Part shown: one piece after another, positions 15,556-24,285 of the stretch
Position numbering within the stretch: the first letter of the stretch is position 1
Layout: each line of letters opens with the position of its first letter
From: Candidatus Merdivicinus excrementipullorum
GTDB taxonomy: Bacteria; Bacillota; Clostridia; Oscillospirales; Ruminococcaceae
Direction of reading: 5' to 3'
DNA length: 60,339 bases
NCBI GenBank assembly: GCA_018716725.1
Contig: DVJP01000025.1
Location: forward strand, 1-60,339
The notes under the pieces: model-generated
What the model was told of the DNA's origin: nothing
What the model saw: the letters and a program-made list of their open reading frames with translations, nothing else
Databases searched by the model: none
Made by a program: the position numbers and the translations under genes

Positions 15556-17664
15556 TTATTCCTCCGCTGCTTTCAGCTGGGCCATATCAAAGGACAGCAT
15601 CTGTCCCGGGGAAGCCAGATAGAAAGTTTCTCCATCGCAGATCCCGGTCCGGTAATCCAGGTACTGATTGCCGTCAGCTTCCATAGGCTGATCCAGCAGC
15701 TTCACAAAGCCGTTTTTGCTGTCGTAGGAGTATAGGACATACCGGATGGAGACAGTTTCCCCGTAATCCATTACGGAGAAGCCAATCAGGCCGTTTTCCT
15801 CGTCCAGATAGAGGTTAGCCGGATCGTCCCAGCCCAGAATGCTTACCGGCCCTTCCAGGACCACGGAATGAAGTTCCTGGAAGCCAACCGGAACCCGATC
15901 CCGGTACATAATCAGCTTTAAGCCGGTCTGGACGCCGGATTCATCATAAACCGGGGTCACTTTCAGCATCTGGGAGCCGAATTCGTAATATTCGCCCAAA
16001 TCTCCCATATCCTGAGGGGTTTGATCGAGAAATTCCGGGGATTTCGGCATGGAGCAGTCCACCGAACAGATAAATTCGCCGGAGGAATCCAGATAGTGGG
16101 CAAAATACCCGTGATACAAGACGGACGACACATCGGCATCCGGGATGAAGCCTTCCATCTGCCCTAAAATGTTCAGTTTTTTGTCCATCAGGTAAAGGGA
16201 AACAGAATTTTGGGTGGACACGGAAACCCAGACGGAGCGGCCGTTGGGGCTTTTTGCAAAGCCGTCCATGATAACGCCGTCCACAACCGTTTCTGCATCC
16301 AGCTTGATCCGGCTGCCGGTATAGGAGAAAGCCGTCAGGCGGGTTTGGGATTGGCCGGCCCGGGCCATGTAAATCCTGCCCTCGTCCAAGTAAAAGGTAT
16401 CCCCTTCCCCCAGATAGGACAGGATATCCTGGAACTCATCCGGCCGCCGCAGGTCAATAAGCCCGATAAAGGTGTACACAGGGGCGTCGGCTTCGGCGCT
16501 GATCTGGATCTGTTCCTCAGTGGGGAGGATTTCTTCGCCGTTTACATAGCACACCGGCAGATAGCTGCTGGCCTGGTTTTCGGAAAGCTCCTGGCTGGGG
16601 GAAACCGTGTAAGTGGTTACTAAAGCCAGCCGTCCGCTTTCGTTATAGGAAGCGGTCATTTTGCCGTCCTGAGCCAGAGTGCTCATATACGCAGGCTTTT
16701 TGGGGTTGCTGACATCATAGCTGGAAAGCACGGTGACTTCCCGCTGCCGGGTGCCGTTGTCGGACCAGTAATAAGCGGTTCCTATAGCAGTCAGCGTATC
16801 CCCTTCCAGATAAAGCCCGGTAAAGGAAACGCTGCTGATATGCATACCGCGAAAAGCCGGCAGCTGGTATTCCGGCTGGAAAGCGATGGCAGGGGTCTGG
16901 GGGTCTTCCATGGAGTAAACGTAGATTGTATCGGAGTCCGCGTCTGAAGACAGGGTGCAGATAACGTTTCCGTTCTGCTGCACGGGCTGGGCGGCGGTTC
17001 CGTCCCCGCCGAACTGAACGGTTAAGTCGCTGATGGAAACGGGGGCGGCAGAGTAACTGTCGTAAACATTGCTTTTCTGGCGGAAGGCCAGCATGGTTTC
17101 ATATGCGCTTTCATAAGCGGAAATATCCTGCTGCTGAAGGCTGCCTTCCGGCTGGGAAGGTTCCGGCTCCGGCGCAGAAGGCGGTTCCGAGGACTGCCCT
17201 TGGGAAGCAGGGGATCCCGGCTGAGAGGATGTGTTTTCTTCGTCCGGGGTACTGCCGGAAGATTCTGCCGGCGGTGTTTCAGAGCTTTCCGGTATTTCAC
17301 CGGAGCTTGCGGGGGACTGTTCCGGCAGAGATTCCTCCGAATCCTCGCTGGAAGCGGAAGGCTCAGAGACTTCCGCAGAGGAAGGAGTACTGCCCGCCGG
17401 TGACGGGGGCGCGGAGGATTCTGTCTGGATCATGGGATCGCCGGAAAATTCCCCCAGGAAAAACGTGCCGGAAAGAACCACAAGCAGGCACGCCGCGGCC
17501 GCGGCGGCAGGGATATACCGCCGGATACGGATAATGGGAGCCTGCCGGCGGTCCGGAAGCCTTTTTATGAAGTTTTCCGGTTCCAGCGACGGCGGAACCT
17601 TAATAGAATCCGCCATCTCCCGAATGCGCTGTTCCAGCGCATTGTTTTCCGGGGTGTGTTTCAT
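15556..17664 (-). CDS. Membrane-anchored beta-propeller protein, probable anti-sigma partner
   Basis: The 702-residue protein has a cytoplasmic N-terminus of about 48 residues, one membrane segment (about 49-72, IPAAAAAACLLVVLSGTFFL), a Ser/Pro/Glu-rich linker to about residue 175, and a large outer part. That part has repeating beta-strand patterns and fits the secreted beta-propeller domain (Beta_propel) family common in Firmicutes. It lies 37 nt after an ECF sigma gene. By analogy with sigma/anti-sigma pairs, the cytoplasmic end may hold the sigma factor and the propeller may sense something outside; no known anti-sigma motif is evident, so this is inference. Confidence 0.75.
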   Translation of the reverse strand: MKHTPENNALEQRIREMADSIKVPPSLEPENFIKRLPDRRQAPIIRIRRYIPAAAAAACLLVVLSGTFFLGEFSGDPMIQTESSAPPSPAGSTPSSAEVSEPSASSEDSEESLPEQSPASSGEIPESSETPPAESSGSTPDEENTSSQPGSPASQGQSSEPPSAPEPEPSQPEGSLQQQDISAYESAYETMLAFRQKSNVYDSYSAAPVSISDLTVQFGGDGTAAQPVQQNGNVICTLSSDADSDTIYVYSMEDPQTPAIAFQPEYQLPAFRGMHISSVSFTGLYLEGDTLTAIGTAYYWSDNGTRQREVTVLSSYDVSNPKKPAYMSTLAQDGKMTASYNESGRLALVTTYTVSPSQELSENQASSYLPVCYVNGEEILPTEEQIQISAEADAPVYTFIGLIDLRRPDEFQDILSYLGEGDTFYLDEGRIYMARAGQSQTRLTAFSYTGSRIKLDAETVVDGVIMDGFAKSPNGRSVWVSVSTQNSVSLYLMDKKLNILGQMEGFIPDADVSSVLYHGYFAHYLDSSGEFICSVDCSMPKSPEFLDQTPQDMGDLGEYYEFGSQMLKVTPVYDESGVQTGLKLIMYRDRVPVGFQELHSVVLEGPVSILGWDDPANLYLDEENGLIGFSVMDYGETVSIRYVLYSYDSKNGFVKLLDQPMEADGNQYLDYRTGICDGETFYLASPGQMLSFDMAQLKAAEE

Positions 17665-17701
17665 GAATGATCGTCCTTTCCGAAGGATAAAAGCGTTTTA
17701 G

Positions 17702-18208
17702 TTAGGCAAGCGCCTCTCGAAGTTTTGCCAGGGCGCGGCTGTGTTTGGAGCGCACGGTATTCCGGTTGAGTTTGAGCATTTGGGCGATTTCGCCGCTGTC
17801 GTACCCGCCGAATACCGTCAGGGAAACGATAAGCCGTTCCTCTTCGCTTAACAGCGCCATAGCGCGCCTGAGCTCCAGAGAATCCTCTCTGGAGTCCGAA
17901 ACGGGGATTTCCACCTCTGACAGCTCAGTTTCATCCCGCCTTTGGGAGTAGGATTTCATTTTCCGCTTGCATTTAGCCGAGAGAATTTTAAACATCCAGG
18001 CCCGGAACGCCCCGTCCTCCCGCAGCTTCGGAAGGTTTTCCCAGGCGTCCATCACCGCTTCGCTGACCGCGTCCTCGGCATCCGTTTCGTTTTTCAGGCA
18101 GTAAAAGGCAAATTTGTATAAATCCTTGTAAATTTCCTGATATAGCTGTGAAAAGGCGGATTTATCGCCTTTCTTCGCCGCAGGCACAAGGCTGTGGATT
18201 TCTGCCAT
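17702..18208 (-). CDS. ECF RNA polymerase sigma factor
   Basis: A 168-residue ECF-type sigma-70. Region 2 spans about residues 18-90 (FAFYCLKNETDAEDAVSEAVMDAWENL is the typical 2.2-2.4 helix pattern; the AWMFKIL segment follows), and region 4 spans about 115-165 with the helix-turn-helix GYDSGEIAQMLKLNRNTVRSK. Regions 1 and 3 are absent, as expected. It is followed by the membrane beta-propeller gene, a probable regulator of its activity. Candidate autoregulatory elements lie just upstream. Confidence 0.93.
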   Translation of the reverse strand: MAEIHSLVPAAKKGDKSAFSQLYQEIYKDLYKFAFYCLKNETDAEDAVSEAVMDAWENLPKLREDGAFRAWMFKILSAKCKRKMKSYSQRRDETELSEVEIPVSDSREDSLELRRAMALLSEEERLIVSLTVFGGYDSGEIAQMLKLNRNTVRSKHSRALAKLREALA

Positions 18209-18236
18209 TTCCTCACCTCGTATGGAACAGGGCTGT

Positions 18237-18293
18237 CCCTTTTCCGAATCTGCCAGCTATCTATATAGTGTCCGGAAAAGGGGAAACTGTTGC
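18237..18293 (-). promoter_or_regulatory. Candidate ECF autoregulatory promoter with inverted repeat
   Basis: On the minus strand GCAACAG (18293-18287) is followed after 18 nt by CTATATAG (18268-18261), a layout like ECF promoters with an AAC -35 core. A perfect 10-bp inverted repeat, CGGAAAAGGG, at 18237-18246 and 18273-18282 flanks the -10-like element. It may be an operator or a leader hairpin. Confidence 0.45.
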
Positions 18294-18300
18294 GTGATTT

Positions 18301-20046
18301 TTAAAATTTTCCATCCTCTGCCAAGCCGTTTTCCATGGGCAGGAAAACGGCCGCCGCCTGGCCCGCCAGGTCCTTTCTGCGGTAGTTGAAAAGACAGCGG
18401 CAGGCCGGGCCGCCGGTGAGGGGATGGAAGGGGAAAAAGTCCAAGTGGGCCGTTTTTTCGATCTGTTTCGGGTCCTGGCCCTGGTATTCCGGTAGGAATT
18501 TTTGAATGTTTTGGGAATTCTGGAAAAAATCCCGCCGGGCCTGCCGGATTTGGGGGCTGTCTAACCCCGGCAGCCAGTCCGGCAGCTTTTTGGCCTTTTC
18601 GTGGGAGTAAAGGTCGTAGCGGATGCGGAAACCAAGGGCTTCCTCCCGGCATCCGGGAAGGGTTAAGCCGAACCGGTAAAGGATTTCATACTGGCCTAAC
18701 AGGGAATGGGGGGCTAAGTGAAGCCCTTGTTCCCGGCGGAAAAGGGCCAGCTTTTCAAAAAAGCGAAAGGGAGTTTCCGCCAAAGGAACCAGATACTCCA
18801 AAGCCGCCCGGAACCGGCCGGAATTGTAGTAAAGCTCCACCTGCTCTTCCATTTCCTTTAATTGCAGGAGATCGGAAAATGGAAGGTCCCGGGTGGCCAG
18901 CACCTCGTAGGGCGCCTCGTCCCGGAAGATGATCCCATATTTTGCCGCGTCCCGCCGCAGGCCGGAGCCTTTTAACAGCTTTAAAAAGCCCAGCTGGAGC
19001 TGGTCGGGGCTTAGCCGGTACACCGTATCAAAGGAACGGCCGAAACTCTCATAATCCTCAAAGGGCAGCCCGGCGATCAAATCCAGGTGCAGGTGGATAT
19101 TTTTCCCGGCTTTCAGGCGTTTCACCGCCTGGGATAGCTTTTCAAAATCCGTCCGGCGGTCCACGGCCTTCAGGGTGTCCGGATTGGCCGACTGCACCCC
19201 GATTTCAAACTGGAAAAGCCCGGGCCGCACAGAGGACAGGAATTCCAGCTGCTCCTCGGTAAATAGGTCCGACTCCATTTCAAAATGGAAGTTGGTGACG
19301 CCGTTGTCCTGCTCCGCCAAAAACCGCCAGATTTCCATGGCGAATTTCGCGTTGGCATTAAAGGTCCGGTCCACGAATTTCACCTGGGGGACCTTGGCGT
19401 CCAAAAACTGTTCCAGCTCGGATTTTACCTTTTCCAAAGGCTGGAAGCGGACGCCTTTGTCCGTGGAAGAAAGGCAGTACTGGCAGTTAAAGGGGCACCC
19501 CCGCTGGGCCTCATAGTAAAGGATGCGATTTTCAAATAAGGAAAAATCCTCATACACAAAGGGGAGCTTCGCCAAATCCAAAGGCTTGGCCATGGGGTTT
19601 GTCCGGACAACGCCGCCGTCTTTCCAGGTTAAGGAAGGCGCTTCCGTCAAAGGCATCCCGTTAATCAGGGCCAGGCAGAGCTGGGAAAAGGGTTCCTCCC
19701 CCTCGCCGGATAAAACGAAATCCGCCCCGGTTTCCATTAGGGCCGCCGGCGCGTCAAAGCTCACTTCCGGCCCGCCTAAGAAAACCAGGGTGTTGGGCAG
19801 CACCTTTTTAATAGACCGAACCAGGCGGCGGATTATTTCATAATTCCAAATATAACAGGAAAACCCCAGCAGGTCCGGGGCTTGCCGGCAGATTTCTCCT
19901 AAGATAACGTCTTCCGGCTGGTTGATAGTGTATTCCGCGGCAGAGCACCGGATTCCGTACTGCTGCCGGGCGTACTGGGTCAGAAGATGAACAGCCAGGC
20001 AGGAGTGGATAAATTTTGCGCTGATGCCTGCTAAAAGTATTTTCAT
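18301..20046 (-). CDS. B12-binding domain radical SAM protein (DUF4080 type)
   Basis: A 581-residue cobalamin-binding radical SAM protein. Residues about 1-135 form the B12-binding-like Rossmann domain, and the [4Fe-4S] motif CPFNCQYC is near residue 185 with the radical SAM barrel after it. The last 200 residues match the DUF4080 tail found in this clostridial group, as far as I recall it. The start at 20046 gives MKILLAGISAKFIH, the conserved beginning; a much longer upstream frame would cross a promoter-like AT-rich region. The substrate is unknown. No neighbouring gene suggests one. Confidence 0.88.
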   Translation of the reverse strand: MKILLAGISAKFIHSCLAVHLLTQYARQQYGIRCSAAEYTINQPEDVILGEICRQAPDLLGFSCYIWNYEIIRRLVRSIKKVLPNTLVFLGGPEVSFDAPAALMETGADFVLSGEGEEPFSQLCLALINGMPLTEAPSLTWKDGGVVRTNPMAKPLDLAKLPFVYEDFSLFENRILYYEAQRGCPFNCQYCLSSTDKGVRFQPLEKVKSELEQFLDAKVPQVKFVDRTFNANAKFAMEIWRFLAEQDNGVTNFHFEMESDLFTEEQLEFLSSVRPGLFQFEIGVQSANPDTLKAVDRRTDFEKLSQAVKRLKAGKNIHLHLDLIAGLPFEDYESFGRSFDTVYRLSPDQLQLGFLKLLKGSGLRRDAAKYGIIFRDEAPYEVLATRDLPFSDLLQLKEMEEQVELYYNSGRFRAALEYLVPLAETPFRFFEKLALFRREQGLHLAPHSLLGQYEILYRFGLTLPGCREEALGFRIRYDLYSHEKAKKLPDWLPGLDSPQIRQARRDFFQNSQNIQKFLPEYQGQDPKQIEKTAHLDFFPFHPLTGGPACRCLFNYRRKDLAGQAAAVFLPMENGLAEDGKF

Positions 20047-20189
20047 GGATAATCCGCCTTTGCTTTTTCTTTTATCATAGCATATTCTTCGGGCTTTCAC
20101 AACGTTTTGTGCTGAAATTTCACATTTTCCTGCAAAATAAACGCTTCTGTTTCGTCTTTTGTGACACATATCAGTTGGAAGAAAAAATA

Positions 20190-20204
20190 TTAGAATTTTT
20201 CTAA
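20190..20204 (+). promoter_or_regulatory. PerR-like operator upstream of rubrerythrin
   Basis: TTAGAATTTTTCTAA differs at one position from the 7-1-7 PerR box consensus TTAGAATNATTCTAA. It lies 7 nt upstream of the -35 element of the rubrerythrin promoter. PerR is the peroxide-sensing repressor of rubrerythrins in clostridia; no perR gene is in this window. Confidence 0.65.
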
Positions 20205-20211
20205 AATTCAC

Positions 20212-20240
20212 TTGACAACGCGAATCTTTTGCGCTATAAT
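20212..20240 (+). promoter_or_regulatory. Sigma-A promoter of rubrerythrin
   Basis: Perfect TTGACA (20212-20217) and perfect TATAAT (20235-20240) with a 17-nt spacer. This is the strongest promoter in the window, suggesting high expression when derepressed. Confidence 0.85.
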
Positions 20241-20308
20241 AAAGACACAGTCAAGAAAACGACAAAACGGCTGGAAAAGAGACAAAATGAAACGAGGAGG
20301 AAATTTAT

Positions 20309-20854
20309 ATGAAAAAATTTGTATGCTCCGTTTGCGGTTATGTTCACGAAGGCGATTCCGCTCCCGATTTCTGCCCCCAGTGCAAAGCTCCTAAGGAAAA
20401 ATTCAAAGAGCAGGGCGAAGGCAAAACCTGGGCTGCGGAACATGTAGTCGGCGTTGCTGCCGGCGCTCCGGAAGATATCATGGCTGACCTCCGCGCCAAC
20501 TTCCAGGGCGAGTGCACCGAAGTGGGCATGTACCTGGCTATGGCCCGCGTCGCTCACCGGGAAGGCTACCCCGAAATCGGCCTGTACTGGGAAAAAGCCG
20601 CTTACGAAGAAGCAGAGCACGCTGCGAAATTCGCGGAGCTGCTGGGCGAAGTCGTCACCGATTCCACCAAGAAGAACCTGGAAATGCGTGTTGACGCGGA
20701 AAACGGCGCTACCGCCGGCAAGTTCGACCTGGCCAAACGCGCCAAAGCCCTGAACCTGGACGCTATCCATGACACCGTCCATGAAATGGCCCGCGACGAA
20801 GCCCGTCACGGCAAAGCCTTCGAGGGCCTGCTGAATCGCTACTTCGGCAAATAA
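20309..20854 (+). CDS. rbr: Reverse rubrerythrin (N-terminal rubredoxin domain)
   Basis: Rubrerythrin reduces hydrogen peroxide, and in the reverse type also oxygen, with electrons from NADH via rubredoxin reductase. In this 181-residue protein the rubredoxin FeS4 site comes first (CSVCGY and FCPQCKAP), followed by the diiron four-helix bundle from about residue 45 with the ExxH-type motifs (EAEHAAKF and DEARHGKAF). That domain order is the reverse of classical rubrerythrin and is typical of clostridia. Codon choice is strongly biased as in highly expressed genes. The site is GAGGAGG. A PerR-like box and a consensus promoter precede it. Confidence 0.95.
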   Translation: MKKFVCSVCGYVHEGDSAPDFCPQCKAPKEKFKEQGEGKTWAAEHVVGVAAGAPEDIMADLRANFQGECTEVGMYLAMARVAHREGYPEIGLYWEKAAYEEAEHAAKFAELLGEVVTDSTKKNLEMRVDAENGATAGKFDLAKRAKALNLDAIHDTVHEMARDEARHGKAFEGLLNRYFGK

Positions 20855-20907
20855 TCGGCACTTCGGAAAATAATCCCTTCTAATTCTCCAGAATACCATA
20901 CCTGCAA

Positions 20908-20941
20908 AACCCGGAAGGACGCCCCTTCCGGGTTATTTTTG
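20908..20941 (+). terminator. Terminator of rubrerythrin
   Basis: A perfect 11-bp stem (20908-20918 with 20924-20934) followed by ATTTTTG. It overlaps the stop codon of the converging DUF1624 gene by two bases. Confidence 0.85.
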
Positions 20942-21649
20942 TATAAAAAAGAGGAAAACCGCTAAAACCGGCTGGTGCAGAAGGTAAATCCATAAGCTGT
21001 GCCGGCCGCACAGGGACAGGAACGGGAAAGCCGGTCTTCCGGGCCGCAGGAGCCCCTGCCGCCGGAGAAGCTGGCCGCCGAAATATCCGGCCCAGAATAA
21101 GAACAGCCAAGGGATTAAGGGAAAATAATCGCTGGAAGAAAACCCTTCCCCCGGGAATCCCAGCCGGTAAAGGCCGTTTCCTGCCAAGGGAAAGGCCCGC
21201 ATCCAGGGCATCAGCAGGTATCCCGCCAAAAAGCAGGCCGACGCGGCCAAAAGCCCCGCTTTTTCCGGGACCTTTGCCCAAAAATGTTCCCAAAGCCCGG
21301 TGAGAGCCATGGACCAGCCCAGCAGATGCAGAATGCCGAAGCGGATGGACATGCCGGGGATCAGGGCGGTGGCCCCTTCCACCAAAACGGCCGCCAGCAG
21401 GCAGGATACGCCCCTTTTTAAGTTGCTTCTGGAATACAGGCAGCAGATGCCGGAGATCACAATAAACGCCCCGGCAAAGACGTCCCGGACAAGGTTCATC
21501 CAGCCGGAAAAGAAAAACGGCAGATCCCAGACTCCCAGGCTTACCAGGTCGTAGGCCAGATGGTAGAGGATCATTGCCAAAATATCAAAGCCCCGCAGCT
21601 CGTCTAAGATTGGGACGCGGAGGCGCTGGGTGTCAAACGCGGCGGTCAT
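20933..21649 (-). CDS. DUF1624 / heparan-alpha-glucosaminide acetyltransferase-like membrane protein
   Basis: A 238-residue polytopic membrane protein of the DUF1624 acyltransferase-like family. It begins with RLRVPILDELRGFDILAMILYHLAYDLV, the conserved first helix with its RG-D and H residues, and continues through about seven membrane segments with FWAGYFGGQLLRR and GRHSLWIYLLHQP near the end. Related proteins transfer acyl groups across the membrane, but bacterial DUF1624 substrates are not established. The ATG follows AAAAGGAG. Its 3' end runs into the rubrerythrin terminator. Confidence 0.85.
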   Translation of the reverse strand: MTAAFDTQRLRVPILDELRGFDILAMILYHLAYDLVSLGVWDLPFFFSGWMNLVRDVFAGAFIVISGICCLYSRSNLKRGVSCLLAAVLVEGATALIPGMSIRFGILHLLGWSMALTGLWEHFWAKVPEKAGLLAASACFLAGYLLMPWMRAFPLAGNGLYRLGFPGEGFSSSDYFPLIPWLFLFWAGYFGGQLLRRQGLLRPGRPAFPFLSLCGRHSLWIYLLHQPVLAVFLFFIQK

Positions 21650-21780
21650 GGCGGCAGCTCCTTTTCATGGTTTTAAAAATAGTCTGCCACATTCCGGCGG
21701 GAATTTTCAGGGATTCTGAAAAACGGCGTTTTTTTGCAAATTTATCGAAAAAGGGACTTTTCACGACCCCAAAAATATTT

Positions 21781-21826
21781 TATAATAGAAAGATAAGCAA
21801 CCTGCCTGATCCCGGCGGGTTTTTGC
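21781..21826 (+). promoter_or_regulatory. -10 element and attenuator-like hairpin before zapA
   Basis: TATAAT at 21781-21786 has only a weak -35 (TTTTCA at 21758). A 7-bp stem with one G-T pair (21800-21806 with 21814-21820) then TTTTGC follows within 15 nt of the expected start, which could attenuate the zapA operon. Confidence 0.4.
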
Positions 21827-21851
21827 ATAGAGATTATGGGAGGCTGTGAAG

Positions 21852-22205
21852 ATGATGAACCGAGTAAAAGTGGTCGTTTGCGGCAAAACCTATACTATCC
21901 AGACAGAAGAATCTCCTTCTTACCTGGTCAAGCTGTCCAAGGAGCTGGACAAGCGCATCAATGATTTTATGGACGCCAATGAAAGCGCCTCCGTCACTAC
22001 CGCCGCGGTGATGGTGGGACTGGAACTTATGGACGAGAGCGCCAAAACGGTGGAGGACGCGGACCACATCCGCTCTCAGATCAAGGGGTATGTGGAGGAA
22101 TCCGCCAACGCCCGGCTGGAAGCCGACCAGCTGCGCCGGGAACTGGCACAGGCAAAGCGGGAGCTGGAAGCCCTGAAAAAACAGCAGAAGGAGCCGAAGG
22201 AATGA
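21852..22205 (+). CDS. zapA: Cell division protein ZapA
   Basis: ZapA binds and bundles FtsZ at the division site. This 117-residue protein has the N-terminal ZapA fold (MNRVKVVVCGKTYTIQTEE, then SYLVKLSKELDKRIN) and a long C-terminal coiled coil to the end (ARLEADQLRRELAQAKRELEAL). The ATG at 21852 is 8 nt after GGGAGG; a GTG two codons earlier is too close to the site. It opens an operon with the U32, dut, DUF4321 and maf genes, and overlaps the next gene by 4 nt (ATGA). Confidence 0.92.
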   Translation: MMNRVKVVVCGKTYTIQTEESPSYLVKLSKELDKRINDFMDANESASVTTAAVMVGLELMDESAKTVEDADHIRSQIKGYVEESANARLEADQLRRELAQAKRELEALKKQQKEPKE

Positions 22206-24274
22206 AAAAGCCGGAAATCCTGGCCCCGGCAGGTTCCCTGGAGGCTTTGGAAGCCGCCGTCCGCTGCGGAGCGGACGCGGTGTATTTGGGGCAGAAGAAT
22301 TTCAGCGCCAGAGCCAATTCCCGGAATTTTGACGCCAAAGAGCTGCGGGAGGCCGCCGATTACGCCCACCGTTTCGGCGTAAAAATCCACCAGGCCCTGA
22401 ACACCGTGGTTTTTGACCGGGAATTGGAGGCGTTAAAGGGATGCATCCGCACCGCCTGTGAGGCCGGGGTGGACGCTTTGATTGTCCAGGACTGGGGCGT
22501 TGCCGCCGCTGTCAAGGCCTTTGCGCCCTCCATGCCCCTCCACGCCTCCACCCAGATGGCCGTCCATTCCCCCATGGGGGTGGAAACCGCCGCCCGGCTG
22601 GGCTTTTCCCGGGTGGTGCTGGCAAGGGAGCTTTCCCGGGAGGAAATTAAGGCAATCCGGGAATCCACGGAGCTGGAAATTGAAACCTTTGTCCACGGGG
22701 CACACTGCATGAGCATGTCCGGCCAGTGCTACATGAGCGCCATGTTTGGGGGAAAAAGCGGCAACCGGGGCCAGTGCGCCCAGCCCTGCCGCCTGCCCTT
22801 TTGGGCGGGATGCCCCTCTGCGCCCAAAGTTGGGGAAAACGTCCTGTCCTTAAAGGATATGTCCCTTGTGGAACGATTGCCGGAGCTGGCGGCCATGGGG
22901 ATCGATTCCTTTAAAATCGAGGGGCGGATGAAGCGGCCGGAATATGTTGCCGCCGCTGTGACGGCCTGCAAAAAGGCCCTTTCCGGGGAAGAACCGGACT
23001 TGGATACCTTGCAGGCGGTGTTCTCCCGCAGCGGTTTTACCTCCGCTTATTTTGACGGGGAAATGGGCCGGGAGATGTTCGGATTCCGCCGGAAGGAGGA
23101 CGTCACCGCCGCCGCCTCGGTTTTCAAGGAGCTTGCGGGGCTTTATCACAAGGACGTGCCCCGGGCGCCGGTTTCCATGGGACTTTCCATGAAAGCCGGG
23201 GAACCGGCGGCGCTGACTGTGACCGACGGGGAGCACACCGTTTCCGTTTCCGGGGAAATCCCCCGGGAAGCGGCTTCCGCCCCGGCGGATTTGGAGCAGG
23301 CCCGGAAATTTTTGGGGAAACTGGGGAATACTCCCTTTTACCTGGATAGCTTAACCGGGGAAATCGGGGAGGGTTTAACCATGCCCGCCTCGGCCTTTAA
23401 CGCCCTGCGCCGGGACGCGGCGGCAAAGCTGGAGGAAGCCCGGAAAGAGCCGCCTGTCCCCTTTGCAGACGGGGAATGGCCTCTGCTGCCGGAAGGCCGG
23501 AATTCCACATTATCACCGGAAAAATGGGGGAAATTCCAGAGTGTTTCCCAGGTTTCTTCGGAGGCTCTTGGGGAATTTTCCAAAATCCTGCTGCCGGTTC
23601 CGGAACTGGAGGCTCATTGGGAGGGGTTTTCCGCCGCGAAGGACCGGCTGGGGGCCGTATTGCCCCGGTTTTTGTTTGACAGTGAGAAAGAGTTCCTTTC
23701 CCGGCTTGCGGCCTTAAAGGAAAAGGGCCTGCGGTACCTTTACTGCGACAACGCCGCCCACATTGCGCTGGCCCGGAAATCCGGCCTGGAAGCTTTGGGC
23801 GGGGCGTTTTTGAACCTCAATAATTCCTACGCCGTGTCCCAGGCGGAAAAGCTGGGGCTTGCCGCCGCCGTTTTATCCTTTGAGGGGAAATTGGAGGACA
23901 TGCGGAAAATCCGGGCGGAAATCCCTCTGGGGGCTGTGGTATACGGCTATCTGCCCCTGATGGCGGTCCGCAGCTGCCCGGTGAAGGCCCAGATCGGCTG
24001 CGCCAAATGCGGGAGAAAGGGATTTGTCACCGACCGGAAGGGGATTTCCTTCCCGGTGCGGTGCGATTACGATCAATCAACGAGCTTGATTTACAACGTC
24101 GTGCCCTTGGAAATGTCCGACCGGAAAGCGGAAATGGGTTTTCTAAATTTCTGGCTCTTTTCCTTTGCCGGGGAAACGGCGGAGGAAGTTTTAGCGGTAA
24201 TCAGGCGGTACAATTCCGGCGCGAAGCCCGCCGGGGAATACACCCGGGGCCTTTATTACCGGGGGATTGACTAA
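22202..24274 (+). CDS. U32 family peptidase (RlhA-like, with DUF3656)
   Basis: A 690-residue U32 protein. The U32 signature region lies at about residues 165-200 and has four cysteines (HGAHCMSMSGQC, then RGQCAQPCR), followed by IEGRMKRPEYVA. The DUF3656-type segment fills the middle, and another Cys-rich stretch, CPVKAQIGCAKC, lies near residue 595. Members of this family such as E. coli RlhA hydroxylate a cytidine of 23S rRNA rather than degrade protein, and may bind an Fe-S cluster. The ATG overlaps the zapA stop (ATGA). Which RNA position is modified here cannot be told. Confidence 0.93.
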   Translation: MKKPEILAPAGSLEALEAAVRCGADAVYLGQKNFSARANSRNFDAKELREAADYAHRFGVKIHQALNTVVFDRELEALKGCIRTACEAGVDALIVQDWGVAAAVKAFAPSMPLHASTQMAVHSPMGVETAARLGFSRVVLARELSREEIKAIRESTELEIETFVHGAHCMSMSGQCYMSAMFGGKSGNRGQCAQPCRLPFWAGCPSAPKVGENVLSLKDMSLVERLPELAAMGIDSFKIEGRMKRPEYVAAAVTACKKALSGEEPDLDTLQAVFSRSGFTSAYFDGEMGREMFGFRRKEDVTAAASVFKELAGLYHKDVPRAPVSMGLSMKAGEPAALTVTDGEHTVSVSGEIPREAASAPADLEQARKFLGKLGNTPFYLDSLTGEIGEGLTMPASAFNALRRDAAAKLEEARKEPPVPFADGEWPLLPEGRNSTLSPEKWGKFQSVSQVSSEALGEFSKILLPVPELEAHWEGFSAAKDRLGAVLPRFLFDSEKEFLSRLAALKEKGLRYLYCDNAAHIALARKSGLEALGGAFLNLNNSYAVSQAEKLGLAAAVLSFEGKLEDMRKIRAEIPLGAVVYGYLPLMAVRSCPVKAQIGCAKCGRKGFVTDRKGISFPVRCDYDQSTSLIYNVVPLEMSDRKAEMGFLNFWLFSFAGETAEEVLAVIRRYNSGAKPAGEYTRGLYYRGID

Positions 24275-24285
24275 AGGAGATTGTT

